Positions 46,648 through 58,956 are shown, counted from the first letter of the stretch. The stretch: 64,000 nucleotides of DNA from Epinephelus fuscoguttatus (GCF_011397635.1 NC_064765.1:33585132-33649131); one strand, 5' to 3'. Notes: generated by a model from the letters alone, not told the origin. A program made the numbers and translations.

Positions 46648-46734
46648 TGTGTGTGTGTGTGTGCCTCGGACTCCCCGCTCAGTGATGTAAAACGTGAAGG
46701 AGGATTTTTTGGCATGTGGAGGAGCAGGTAAAAG
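46260..46734 (+). other. Candidate untranslated first exon of a downstream gene
   Basis: GC- and CpG-richer than all flanking DNA, with CTCTGTCTCTCTCC tracts, GGAGCCGCCGCCAGG and CCCGGTTACCGG. It ends in a good donor, AAG|GTAAGA at 46734/46735, with an alternative CAG|GTAAAA at 46727/46728. No long coding frame: the internal ATGs give short frames. Read as a + strand 5' UTR exon with start near 46.26 kb. In human, TSPAN5 lies beyond EIF4E on the same strand, so tspan5 is a guess; its N-terminal coding motif is not seen in the window. Alternatively, a CpG-rich stretch unrelated to a gene. Confidence 0.35.
46603..46663. repeat. (GT)n microsatellite
   Basis: About 30 GT units with one AT interruption near 46641, within the candidate first exon. 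Confidence 0.95.
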
Positions 46735-47910
46735 GTAAGACTCATGACACTCCGCTGAGCACTGAACAGCTCTCACACTCCAGTCTGGAGCTCCGTTGGC
46801 TCCAATCTGTTGCCAGGATGAATGAAAATCTTTTCCTTGCACGACTCAGTAGCTAATAACTGACTGTTAACTCGCAGGAAAAAAGATATTGACACTTGGT
46901 TTCATCAGCAGGCTGTAGGCGTAGTCCCTATCTGGGCACGAGGTGTGAGCATTTTGGGGTTGGATGCAAGTAATATAATAAATAAATAAACAAACAAGAG
47001 AAGTGATGAGGAGCCCATGACGTCTGTGATGAATGAGGATGGAGATAAAAGCTCAAGCCTCAGTTTGGGAGTGATGTAGGTGTTGAGGGGAGAAGAATGT
47101 GGTGCATTCAGTGTGTGAGTTTGGGTGGATGACGACACTTGCCTCCCTCCAGCATTGTGGGTTGAAAAGGGAGTCAATTAAGTGATGTTACATGTAAAAA
47201 AAAAAAAAAAAAAAATGTGTCAATGGTGTGTTGTCGCCTGTGGATGGGACTGTAGTTTTTTTTTCTTCCACTGATGCAGCAAAGAGATTGCATCTGTGCC
47301 CTGGACGACATGATGACACCAACACACTTCACAAGGTGGATAAAACCCTCCCCGAGCTGCACAGCGGGGGATGACACATGCACTGTATGAAGTTGGCGGC
47401 TGGTGCTCTGCTGTGAGTCAAAGTGGCCCTGCAGCAGAGGAACACAGTCCTTTTTTTGTACCCCCCAGAGTGGACCAGGATCTCTAAAAGCCTGCGGGGG
47501 TGAGATATAGTGTAGATATATTCTTTCATGCGGATGAGTGCTTGAGAAAAAAAAAAGAACCTTACTTTACACACTTCTATTCTGACCTTAAGTATGAGAA
47601 ATGGGGCTGAATTATAAATGAGTTATGCTCCAGCCAAGGGATTCAGCTACTGTCTCTCGTCTGACTTCAGCAGGCATTAATTGAGTATGGCATGCCTAAG
47701 GTAATTAAATCTGCTTGTTCTTATCTTTCTAACGGGGAGCAAAGTTCAGGGGGAAATTGCCAGATATGCATCTGTAAGCCATATCTAAAAATAAAAAAAG
47801 GGGGCGTTCAGGAACAACAGTTTGTTGAGCTGTGTCAAATAATTCATCACCAGATTTCTACATCTTGTGCCCCTGAATATGGAATATCAAAGTAAGTTTT
47901 CTCATGACAA
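46735..47910. other. No gene seen (possible intron)
   Basis: AT-rich, with an A-run at 47195-47214. No exon or known repeat recognised. Confidence 0.45.
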
Positions 47911-48240
47911 ATGGATTCAGGCGCGGGGACTTCGCCGTACGTCAGGGTTTTTCGACAACTGCCGCCCCTGCTGTCTCTAAGCAAGAGGGATGCTAATGGA
48001 GGAGAGAGAGGATACAGGCGTTACCGCTGCAAGAGAGAGGGAGAGAGTGAGAGTGAGTCTGTGAGAGAGAGTGTGTGTGAGGCGTTTCCATGGCAACCTG
48101 TCAGGGGTGTGTTTGGTCCCTGGAGACGGTGAGGAAAGGAGGGGAGGAGAGAGATGAGAAGCGAGGAGAAAACTATCCCTCGTTAAGGGTGAGAGGGGGA
48201 TGGGAAAGGAGATAATGGAGGGAAGAGGGGAAGGTGGGTT
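47911..48240 (+). promoter_or_regulatory. GC-rich regulatory-like region with X-box
   Basis: Local rise in CpG (GGCGCGGGGACTTCGCCG, CTGCCGCC) then purine-rich GAGAGA sequence, a near-palindromic X-box at 48084-48097 and a donor-like ACG|GTGAGG at 48128/48129. It could be an alternative promoter and first exon of the same unassigned + strand gene, or an enhancer. No coding frame is recognisable. Confidence 0.35.
48084..48097. promoter_or_regulatory. RFX-type X-box
   Basis: GTTTCCATGGCAAC differs by one base from the perfect palindrome GTTGCCATGGCAAC bound by RFX-family factors. The right half-site GGCAAC is consensus. Confidence 0.5.
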
Positions 48241-49505
48241 TGTCTCCCCCACCTCCTATTGTTTGCTTTTCCTCCTTTCCCGTGTTTTGCTCTCCCTCCT
48301 GGGCTTCCTCTTCTTCTTCCTCACGCCACCTTCTCTGTTCATTTGGAAGTAACTGGCAAGGCTCGTCATGCCTGCGTTTGTGTCATATGGGAGGGCTTTC
48401 ACGGTTATCATCAAGTGCGTGAGAGTGTTTCAACTCGTTCCGCCTCCTGATGGTTTTCTTTTGACTTTGATTGCACTTTCTTTTCTTTGAACGCTTCCTT
48501 GATGTGTCTTCAGTGAGTCACGCTAACCCAGACCAAAATCTTGACCTCCGCAGCCTTTGGTCAAGTTCAGAGCCCTGCGTTTATCACTCCTCTTGATGAG
48601 CTAACTAATGAGTTAACATCCCACCCATGTGGCTGCGCACCAACCAGCTGGTTGCTTCTTGGCACTTCTATTTCCGTCAGATGGTGCCAATAATGTGGAG
48701 AAGCAATGCCAGTGTTTGGGCTTTATCTGCTGAGTGTTTAGCTCTGTTTACTTCTACTGATTACCTTCATTGGTATTGCTAGGACGTCCACGATCGGTGG
48801 CTTTTTAGCTTCGACTCAACAGACACAATACAGTGCACATCTGGACACAACCATGCGACACACCCACAGTAAATTAACATTTAAAATAAATCACTGATGC
48901 TGAATGTAAGAATGAAGCCATGCACATTAAAGCTCTGGAACTGATTATGTAAAATATCTCCTTAATCCTTATTGTAAAAGGACAAATGCCACATGTTGCA
49001 GCAACAAGTGTGACCTAGAGATCCAGATTCTTACACAGAAGTTAAGCACGTTACGCCTTCATGAATTCAAATTGTTTATAGTGCTGTGAAATGTATGCAT
49101 AAGGAGAAAATATACATTAACTTGTACCTGTCTTTCCAATGCAGTGTGAGAGCAGGATGAGGTAACATAATGGAGGCTGAGAAATGCAAGGTGAGTTGCA
49201 CTGATAGGGAACTGATAAGATTTTATTGAGGCCAATGCCATTATTGCTTCTGCTTATCGGTCCAAGTCTTTATCGAGTCCCTTAATGATTCCTGATCAAT
49301 TTTCTGTGTGGAAAAAAGTAGACGTGCACAGGTTTTCAGCGTCAACCCAGCTGTATATCATCTCTGAGTACGAGCGCAGTGTGAAACGAGAGGATGCACA
49401 GCATTTGTTTTCCTTCAGGCCTGATGGCATGACATTGATGTTAAATGTCCTCGTGCTGAATGGTTTGAAAGCAGTGGTGTGTAAAATACACATCATTCCT
49501 GGAAT
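48241..49505. other. No gene seen
   Basis: Pyrimidine-rich at 48.24-48.35 kb; otherwise ordinary sequence with no gene or repeat recognised. Confidence 0.45.
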
Positions 49506-49509
49506 TTAA

Positions 49510-50500
49510 ATGAACAGTGTGTAAGATTTATGGGAATTTGGTGGCATCTAGTGGTGAGGATTGCAAATTGACACCAGCTGAAACATCTCCTGGTTAGAAT
49601 TCCTACAGTGTTAATTGCTGAGGTTTTTACTGGGCGCTGAATTATCCGTGGAGGTCTCCTCCTCTCTAGAACACAAAGGAACACAGTGATTTAAACTGGT
49701 AAAATCACTGAATAAAGTAGTGTCATGTTAGAAATGTTTTTCCTATGCTGTTTGGCAGATTATAGATGGGCCGCTAGCCCAGCACCTGCTGATGTGAACT
49801 CACCTCTTTTCTGATCCAGGAGGTTTTTATCAAGAGCCGAATTATCGGCAGAGGTCTCCTCCTCTCTGAAACAAACGAGCCTGGTGATTTCAACACATTG
49901 TCACTGTGACCACATCACGTATTGACATTTGGTCATGGATTTTTTTCAAGTCCAGATACGACATGCAAGGTACCCTGGGTGCGTTGATTACTGATGTTCT
50001 GGGACAGTCAAGTTCTGCCTGTTTCAAATTACACTTTCACAGAAAATTTACTGTTGACATAGAGTCTCTTTCAAAACAAACGCACCACGTCGGTACAACA
50101 CTGCAGATTGACATTTTTTTTGTTCAACAACTAACGCACTTGGTTGGGTTTAGGCAACAAAAACACGTGGTTGGATATGTAGTTGGGTTTAGGAAAAAAG
50201 TATAATCTAATGGGACGCAAAAACTGCTTTCCTGGGTGAAAGTCAGTGTTTGTTGGACCCATCCACCACCCCTCATGCCCACCCTACTCAAACTTTCGAC
50301 ACCTTAACTTGTTCTTGTCCCGTCGCCTGGTGAACATGGCGATCTCCGTAGATTAGGACCTGCTCCCTATGTAGATATAAATGGCTCATTCTAAGGTAAC
50401 AAAAGCATGATTTTTATTTTTATTTTTAGGTCATTATACACTAAAAAAAACATAATCCATTGCTGCCGACATATCCCCCTACATCCTACACACTGAACTT
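49510..50500. mobile_element. TTAA-flanked teleost DNA element
   Basis: TTAA at 49506-49509 and 50501-50504. Ends ATGAACAGTGTGTAAGATT and, inverted, AAGTTCAGTGTGTAGGATG. 991 bp without transposase. Inside, a segment of about 80 bases is duplicated (49618-49697 and 49818-49890, sharing GAGGTCTCCTCCTCTCT), and 49915-50285 carries the GGTTGGGTTTAGGCAACAAA repeat also seen at 27590-27960. Confidence 0.75.
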
Positions 50501-50504
50501 TTAA

Positions 50505-51274
50505 GCTCATGCTGTGTGGAAAGATGCTTCACTGTATTGCTGCTGTTTCCAACCTTATTTGAAATTACACTGTTGTCATGCCATATGTTGGACTGTGTCT
50601 TCCCCTCTGCCGTGACTTCTTTCTTGCAAGTTTCATTAGCGATGCACAAGTTGTACATCATTGTTTTGCAGAGCACAACTGCTAGGAAAAACTGGAACTG
50701 ATTAGTTGGGAGGCATACGGTTCTGATGGATCAGACAATTTGGAACCAAGTCTCAACTGGAACCGGTTCTTAGCACTGACATATTGCTGAGGCCAAAGCA
50801 GTAGTCCACTGTGTTTAAGCGCAGCTGCTCCCAGATAATTTTAGTAAGAGTTAATGATCAGCTGTCAGTCACCCAGTGCCTGTTTTACTGTGCTTGCTAA
50901 AGTAAGATTGGCATTAATCAGCTAAATTACAAAGTCAAATTATTTGTATCCAGACAAATTAGAGCTGTGTGGTTTTTTTTTTTTTTTTTTATCTCTTACA
51001 CCCCCGTTCTGCTATTAGTGCACGCATTTAAGTCATTGTTCTGTAATCAACCGTCATAACCACAATAAAACAACAGCTGGCTGCTGAACAGCACCATTAT
51101 TAATGCAAGGACTTGGCAAATTTACACACACAACTTTAATTGCTTTAATAATGATCCTTTTTTCTACACCATAATATCCCAGATGTTGGAGCCTCCCTCC
51201 AGCACATGAACATGCTAATAAAACTGCGCTAGACCAACAATATGACACACTTTTAATCGCATTACTGGAATGAT
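50505..51274. other. No gene seen
   Basis: Contains a T-run near 50973-50991. Otherwise nothing recognised. Confidence 0.5.
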
Positions 51275-51860
51275 CAGTGTTGGGATTATCACTCAAAAAA
51301 AGAATTGTATTGTTACTTTCAAAAAAACTAATGGATTACTGTACTTAATTACTCACAGTACAAAGTAGTTTGTTACACTACTTGTTACATTACTTTTGTG
51401 TTACTCGGCAACATCACTGCACATAATTGCCACTTTATGCTATAACATTAAAATGTACATATGCCCATGTATCAGCGCAAATACATGTCCTAATAAGGAA
51501 GAACCCCATTAGATGGCTTCAGGACAGACTAGCCAGCCTTATCCAACATGTTTATCACTTAAGCTGTGATTATACCTCATGACGAAGAGTCTCTCAAATC
51601 ATTTGTCAGACAATACGATCCCCCACGGAGTTAGCACGAGGCTGCCCAGGCACAGGGCCTCTCCAGAGGCATGCTGGGCGGTATCACTGTTGTCGGCAGA
51701 CTCGACACATTTGATTTTTTTGTTTCCTATCCACCCATTCTTATTTATTTAATGCAAGTAACAGCATAATTGTTTGATTTGTAAACTATATTTGATTATT
51801 GAATTTAGGACCAGTAACGCATTACATTATTGCGTTACAGACAAATGTAATGTGTTGACA
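51275..51860. mobile_element. hAT-type MITE, decayed
   Basis: Left end CAGTGTTGGGATTATCACTC, followed by TTACT/AGTAAC-rich sequence (TTACACTACTTGTTACATTAC), is the typical start of a common fish hAT family. AGTAACGCATTACATTATTG near 51812-51832 looks like the matching right subterminal part. The exact right end and 8-bp duplication were not found. Confidence 0.6.
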
Positions 51861-52341
51861 ACAACTAACATCAAAGAACTAGTTGCGACAAAGGCTAACT
51901 GTCACTTTGCCTCACGCCACTGTCTTGGCTTGAAAGTTGCACTTGAACACATCGCAAAGACTACATCCAACGGCCAACGAGTGTGTACATTCTGTGACTG
52001 CATGAGAGGAAATAACTCTTTATGTATTTGTCATTAAAAAATAGAATCTGGTTTTGGGTTGAATAAGCTATTTAGCCAGTTTGCACATTAACAATACAAC
52101 CCGATGTTGAATGAATTTTTTGTTCACTGAGTTGAATAGCTAATCATTACTATTATTATTATTTTACTCATGGATGGGCTCCACTGGCTCTAACGCTGAT
52201 TCAACAGGCGGAGTCAACCGAAAAACACCATACATGGCCGACTAATGCCAATGGCAAGGGACACAGCACAAAAACTAGGGCAACAGACGCTTACCGATGG
52301 CCTGACATTGACAGACAGCCAACTGTCGGCTTGGTATGTCA

Positions 52342-52725
52342 GGGCCACAGACTGTAAAAATAATGGGCATAGCCACTATGACATAACCTATAGGTTTGTG
52401 CAATAGTTTTTGAAGCCTTGAGTTTAGCATTTTGACTGTCACCACCTTGGTTTTTTTTGGAGCCAGATGTGACCCTATCTGCACGCAGCCTGTCACCTAA
52501 AGCAGCCCGCCCTTAATTATGCATAACTTTAAGACTTTATAAAATGTTAAGCGGTAAGTTATATAAAAATTCACTTCCCATACAGTTGATATAAAGGGAG
52601 AAATTAGCTATAAAGAGCAAAACCAATTTGTGTACCAGGCTGTAAACATGTTTATCTCTGCTGTAAATTTGGGCATTTTAATATTGGGGTCTATGGGAAG
52701 CGACTGGCTTCTGGACCCAGATCAT
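52342..52725 (+). repeat. Teleost repeat, CACAGACTGTAAAAATAATGG type
   Basis: Starts CCACAGACTGTAAAAATAAT, has CACCTTGGTTTTTTTTGGAG, TTAATTATGCATAACTTTAA and CCAGGCTGTAAACATGTTTA, in an order I recognise from a widespread fish repeat. Class unassigned. Confidence 0.6.
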
Positions 52726-53770
52726 TCATAGAATAGGACAATCTCTTAAAGTTTATTTTATAGTGTACTGAGATTACCTGAAAACAAGTGGCTGATTGGA
52801 TGAAACACATTCAACTGCTTGCAACACACCCGTGTGCTGCAAAAAGAATATCTGACTAAGAATATCTGAAAAACATCAGTTTATTCTTGACAGACAAACA
52901 AGAGAAAAGCAATTTTCAGTGGACAACAGCTCTTTTTGTGCTTTGCAGTGTACAGCTTTCACAATCAGTAACATTCCTTAAGAGTTTTAATTCAGGCCCT
53001 TTTCTGTGTGTTCCTGTGTAGATTGTGGTAATTGAACCTCAGATCTTAAAGCAGTGAAGCATCCAGCATGCTCATTGTGTGTACGAGTCAGTGCAGAGAG
53101 CCTTTCTCTCTTTTACTGTTAATGGACAGCAGTGGCAAAATTAGTGGAGAATTAACTGTTTCAGTGTGCCTTCCCCAAAGCAGTCTAGACAGTAAAGCAA
53201 TGCCAAATGCATTGCAGTAGAAAAGCATGAGACAAAAAGCTTCACTTCCATTCAAAGGTATATTCTCAGCAAAAACATGTGATCACACCTGAAGAGTGAT
53301 ATTTACAAAGCTGTCAAGTTCTCAGGCTTTTCCCATACAGGATTACATCACAGTAAAAAAAAAAAACAAGCTATCCAGAATGTGCAGATGTCAGTGTAAG
53401 GTGCAGTATGGAGGAGGACTTTTCTGTAGCTCATAGATTTCTTAAGCAAAGAAAGAGGTTACTGCAACAAGACAAGAAGAGTCATCCGAATGCCGAATTA
53501 CACAGACGTGCTTCAAATTGCAGGGATGGAACCACTCCTAAACTGGAACTGCTCTTTAGGTGACGTTAAGAGCTCTCTGAGAGTATTCTCAAAATAGTCA
53601 CAAAAACAGGGTGCATCTCAGTCTTCCAATACTAGGTGCTCTGCCAGAATGGCTGAAAAGCTAAAAGACAACTCTCCATAAAAAATCTACAAATCTTGGC
53701 AAGGTTGTGTATGCACTGAATTTTAACTGAACAGTTATGTAAAGGGGGTGGCAGGTTCACAGATGTCTGA
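52726..53770. other. No gene seen
   Basis: AT-rich; no gene or repeat recognised. Confidence 0.5.
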
Positions 53771-54898
53771 TTTAAAGGGACAGTTGACCCCAAAATCATA
53801 ATAACATACTTTGCCTCGTACCTGTAATGCTACTTATCAATCTAGAACTGGATGAGCTGACAAGTGTTTGAGATATTGGCTGTACAAATGTCTGCCTTCT
53901 CTCCGATATAATTAAACTGATGGCACTCGGCTTGTGGAGCTCAAAGAGACAAAAAATACATTTAAAAAACACATGACCTGGTTACCAGAGAGGTCATTAG
54001 TTGGCAAGACTTCATAGGAGCTGCAGCTTGTCAAATTAATAAATCAAAATCTATATGACTGGACCATGAAGGAATTTAATTTGAAAGGGCAAACACGGGA
54101 AGCGTTCACGCTCAGCAGTCAGACAGGAGTCCTGTTAATTCACAGGGCTAGTTAATAACATGTCAGTCAGAAAACCCAAACTGTGTAAGTGTGTGTAAAC
54201 ATGTAAGTAACTACATGCCCATTAGCCACTTGGCACAGACATTACCGCTTTGCTGACAGCGCAATTAACAGCCGGCTCGCTCAGTGTGTGACGTGCACTT
54301 GTAGATAAAATATAGGCCTATATTAATGAAGGTTCATTAGTGCAGTTTTGTATTTCTCTGTGATGTAGCACAGTGTTAACAATGTTACTGATACTATTCT
54401 TTCTCAGACCTTGAACTCAAACCATTCTGTTGTTCACCCAAAATATGTAATTTTATAATTAAATTAATATCGTAAGCATATGAGTTACTAGTCAACTAAT
54501 GGCCCTGAATGATGACTATTGGTCATCTAGGGAAATTCTTAGTTGGGGGCAGCCCTAGTAGGAACTATTTTCTTCCTACTACAAATGCCAGCCATATCAC
54601 CAAGCAGACAGAAGTGTGCATCTCAATACGAGCTTCATTTTGCACTGATATGGTGTAGTTAGGTAGAAAAAAAAAGTTCATTAACATTGCTGTTGAGTTT
54701 AAAAAAAAAAATAAAATAAAAATCAGGCACTTTGAGTACCATAAGCAGAGTGCCATCTAGTTCTGCTATATTGGAGAGAAGACAGACTCTATGGTCAGTA
54801 TCTCCAGCTCTCGCAAATTCCCAACAAAACAGTCTGATAAAAGGCACCACAGAAAAGAGGAAAAATATGTAGATTTTTGGGTGAACTGTCCCTTTAAA
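53771..54898. mobile_element. DNA element with TTTAAAGGGACAG ends
   Basis: Inverted ends TTTAAAGGGACAG (53771-53783) and CTGTCCCTTTAAA (54886-54898), with inverted similarity running about 180 bases inward (CTGCCTTCTCTCC near 53890 against GGAGAGAAGACAG near 54773). No transposase. A truncated relative is in eif4e intron 2 (6319-6650). Confidence 0.75.
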
Positions 54899-56050
54899 AT
54901 GAAAGCACCAAGAACATTCACACTCAACAACACACATGCCGTCATCAGGGGATAAAAGTGATACAGCATGCCTATAGTCACTGTAGCAGACAGTATGCTG
55001 TCTCTTTTAATCTCCGTGCTCTTGTTCTGAATACAGATTTGGCCAAAGTAACAGGACAGTGAAGACTCTCTCCAGATGTAGCCCCGCAACACATTAGCGA
55101 TGCAGCGAGCTATGGAGTGCTTGGTTGTTATTGGAGACGAATTTTTAGTTTGACAGGGAAGACAAGGCTAGTCTGTGGGGCCCTTTGCTGGAGTGTGATT
55201 AGCATTGCAGATGCAAGTTTCTGTAGGCGTCAGTTTCAACAAACTCAAGGTTCCCCCCGTCTCCAGTGCATGATTAAAATGTAACAGTTATGCGTGGGAA
55301 ATTCACAAGGGTAGAATTATGCTCCGACACTCACAGAGCCTATTTTTTGCTCAGGTATGTTGCACCTCCTCTTGCACACGCTCTCTTGGTCTTTCTCTCA
55401 AACATAAATACACACAAGGGCTCGACCCACATGGGTTTTTCAGCGGCGGAGCCCAAATCATCTCAAAGCTGCCAGCAGCTATTATTTTCTGCAGATATTC
55501 AGTATCAAAAATTAATGCGTGAATGTGAAGGAGGACATTTCTGGAAATGAGAGTCATGTGAATTTCCTAGAAACACAGAGGGCAAAGACAATAATTGGTA
55601 GCGTGGAAACAACTTTAAAAGAGGAGCACTGCTGAAAGCTTTCAAATAATCATGAGACTGCACTAAATTCAAAGTCAAAAATAAACCTTGTCATAATTAT
55701 AATAACACACATACTCATTGCATAATCATAATAATACTGTATACATGGTTATGCAATCTTACTGACATGTTCCATCAGACTCAATTAGGTCATGGTCCTC
55801 ACACAGACAACCAGCGTAGTATTGATCCATTTAAAAATAAGTATGTGATCAATCAAACTGCATCATATCCATTGCTGTAGACAACAGTAAGAAGCTGATT
55901 CTTAATGAAAGCCTGTAAGTATCGGGGCCATTTATCAGAAAATCAATATACTGTATTGGTGTCAGCCGACTGTATACATCGAACTCACAGAGACACACAT
56001 GCAGGAACATGGCTTGATGTTGGTGTTATATTTTCCTAATAGAAGAAGAG
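54899..56050. other. No gene seen
   Basis: No gene or repeat recognised; open frames at 54766-55092 and 55290-55550 have no recognisable domain. Confidence 0.45.
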
Positions 56051-56057
56051 CTACATG

Positions 56058-56180
56058 TACAGCCCAGTTACCAGAAAAAAATGTTGGCATTGTACATTTC
56101 TGCAAACCACAAATATGTCAGGTTTGCACATTTCAAACACATCATACCAATATTTCTAAAGTGACATGGTTCTGATTATA
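56058..56180 (+). repeat. Fragment shared with the 24854 element
   Basis: CAGCCCAGTTACCAGAAAAA, ATGTTGGCATTGTACATTTC and CAAACCACAAATATGTCA match 25120-25180 closely. The Tc1 element begins just after it. Confidence 0.7.
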
Positions 56181-56184
56181 TGTA

Positions 56185-57624
56185 CACTGCTCAAAAAAGT
56201 AAAGGGAACACTTAAATCGCACATCCCAGATCTCTATGAGTGAAATATTCCAGATGAAAATCTTTATTGATTACATAGCGTAATTCGTTGAGAACAAAAT
56301 AATGTAAGAACAATCCATGGAAACCAAAATCATTAACTCATTTAGGACTGGATTCAGAATCATACCCAAAATCAAAGTGGAAGAATCAGATCACAGACTG
56401 ATCCAACTTCTGTGAATTTCCTCAGGACAATTCATAATGTGGCTCAGTAGTGTGTATGGCCTCCACGTGCCTGTATACATTCCTTACAACGTCTGGGTCC
56501 TGACGTCCTGGACAGTCTGTGATGCGATGTGGTAGCGGCGGATGCTACAATACATGATGTCCCAAAGGTGCTCAATTGGATTCAGGTCTGGGGAACGGGC
56601 GGGCCAGTCAATAGCATCAATGCCTTCGTCATCCAGGGACTGCTCCAGCCACATGAGGCCAGGCATTGTCATGCATCAGAAGGAACCCAGGGCCCACTGC
56701 ACCAGCATATGGTCTGACAATGGGTCTGAGGATCTCAACTAACAGAAGTCAGCGTACCTCTAGCACGTGGAGGTCTGTGCGGCCCTACAAGGATATGCCT
56801 CCCCAGAACATCACTGACCCACCACCAAACCGGTCATGCTGGAGGATGCTGCAGGCTGCAGAACATTCTCCATGGCATCTCCAGACTCTGTCACGTCTGT
56901 CACATGTGCTCAGTGTGAATCTGCTCTCATCTGTGAAGAGAACAGGACGCCAGTTGTGAATCTGCCAATTGTGGTGTTCTCTGGCAAATCTGGCTGCACG
57001 GTGCCAGAGTGTGAGCACAGGCCCTCATGTCGCTCTCATGGAGTCTGTTTCTGACAGTTTGGGCAGAAACATGCACACGAGTGGCCTGCTTGAGGTCATT
57101 TTGGAGGGCTCTGGCAGTGCTCCTCCTGTTCCTCCTTGCACAAAGAAGCAGATAGCGGTCCTTTTGCTAGGTTGATGCCCTCCTACGGCCCCCTCCACCT
57201 CTCCTGGTGTACTGGCCTGTCTCCTGGTATCTCCTCCATGTTCTTGACACTGTGCTGGGAGACACAGCAAACCTTCTGGCCACTGCGCGTATGGATGTGC
57301 CATCCTGGAGTAGTTGCACTACCTGAGCAACTTCTGTGGGCTGCAGATACCGCCTCATGATACCACTAGTGGTGAGGGCACTGGAAAAATGCAAAACTAG
57401 CCAAGAATCAACCAGAAAGGCAGACCAACTTCAAAACCATTCCTAAATAGGGGTTGTCTTGGTAATTGCCTCTCCTTTCCACCTGGTGTCTGTCCAATTT
57501 GCACAGATTGATTCACAATCAGTATTGCCTGCCAACTGGACAGGTTGATATCCCAGGAGTTTGATTGATTTTGAGTTACACTGTGATGATTATGTGTTCC
57601 CTTTATTTTTTTTTTTGAGCAGTG
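56185..57624 (-). mobile_element. Tc1/mariner transposon, decayed
   Basis: 1,440 bp with flanking TA at 56183-56184 and 57625-57626. Ends CACTGCTCAAAAAAGTAAAG and, inverted, CTTTATTTTTTTTTTTGAGC then AGTG; short terminal repeats of about 30 bases. A different family from the element at 8476, older and oriented on the - strand. Its transposase is a pseudogene. Confidence 0.92.
56444..57358 (-). pseudogene. Tc1-type transposase, frameshifted and deleted
   Basis: Starts [20 protein letters not shown] at 57358 with the paired-like helix-turn-helix ([19 protein letters not shown]). Catalytic landmarks lie in different frames: [10 protein letters not shown] (about 56925), HDNAWPHVAG (about 56665) and PARSPDLNPIEHLWDIM (about 56570-56600). 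After HIASQTVQDV an internal deletion of roughly 100 bases, judged from family length, brings up the true C-terminus PRRCKECIQARGGHTHY in another frame, with stop at 56444-56446. Several frameshifts; it cannot make a working enzyme. Confidence 0.9.
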
Positions 57625-57627
57625 TAC

Positions 57628-58672
57628 ATGAGCTGAGTTTCTCATCAGTAGGAGGAGAGGATGGTGGATGATGTGACACCTAGATGAGACGGCTGCCATA
57701 CAGTCGACGGCAGCAGACTACTGTTCAAGACAAAAAATAAAAGCAGGCAATAGGTGTTTTCAGGTGAAACAGTTCTGGGGACGCTATAGCCTCATTCTCA
57801 AGCAGTCGGTTCAGTTCAGTTCGGTACACATTAGAACGATTATTTTTCCATTTCCATTGTGAAAGGTTGTGGACAGTATCATAGACCTAACTCATTTTTC
57901 ATCACCCCTCTGTTGTGATACTGAGCACACTGATCCAATACTAAATGGCGGAGCTACAAACACTGCAGTGTGGTGATTGGTCAATAGAGAACCATCACTC
58001 TTGTTCAGGGTTGAGTTGTGGCTAGTTTTTAAGCTTATGTAACCATTGTTCATACCCTGGCAAGTTAGTGAACTATAACTATAAAATGAAAGGATGTTTT
58101 GCTGCCTCTTCATCTCTACTAGCTAACAGCTAACAGCTAGCAGCTTTAGACTGAGAAAATATCATTTAATTCACTGTGCTGACTGCCCACAGCTAGGTTT
58201 TCTAGCATGTTAGTCAATGCATTAGTTGACGACGTGAATCAATCAATACGCCTTATATGTCAAAATGACAACTTTGATCATTCCATGTGTTTTATTGTTT
58301 CTCTTGGATGACAGAGACAGTGATTATTGGATCTTAAAGGACGCAATGCACAAACCCAAATTTTTAAATATTCCATTGAGAGAGTTTCACTCCAGCCCAT
58401 CCCTCTTGGTTCCTCTTGTGCTGCTCTAAAATAGGAGCTCAGAAGAAAACTCAAAACAGCGTTCTAAGAACTATAATAGCTGCACAACAGAAATGAAGAA
58501 GTTCTTGGTGTTTTTAAAGAGAGGTCATGTTTGTTCCATGACAAGACCAAAACATAAAGTTTTCCACACCCTAACATTACCCAAGTGCCTGAACCTAACC
58601 ATACATTAACACAGGATTGTCACAATATAAATTGAAAATTATAATGTAAACATTTCATCATATCCGCTACAT
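57628..58672. other. No gene seen
   Basis: 58385-58500 shares GGTTCCTCTTGTG and GAACTAT-ATAG motifs with 28750-28850, probably one dispersed repeat. Nothing else recognised. Confidence 0.45.
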
Positions 58673-58948
58673 CAGTGGTACTCAACTTATGACCCCTGGA
58701 CCAAATCTGGCCTGTGATAAGGTGCCTGGTGGACCCCCTAGCCATTTTTCAATTCAAAATGAAAATAAATTGATTACTTTTTTTTTGTACTTTTAATGCA
58801 GATATGGTGCCAGAGTGCCAGGACCCCCCCAAACAAGGTCCTCAAATCCTAGAAACGCCCCTGTGTACACCTGAGCTGTTTTTTGGCCCCTGGCCTCCGG
58901 TCATTTTGCAAAAGTGGCCCCCAGAGAAAAGGAAGTTGCGTATCCCTG
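58673..58948. mobile_element. hAT MITE with 8-bp target duplication
   Basis: 276 bp. Left end CAGTGGTACTCAACTT and inverted right end CAGGGATACGCAACTT. Flanked by CGCTACAT (58665-58672) and TGCTACAT (58949-58956), seven of eight identical, as expected for hAT insertion. The CAGTGGT-CTCAA start is typical of the superfamily. Confidence 0.85.
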
Positions 58949-58956
58949 TGCTACAT

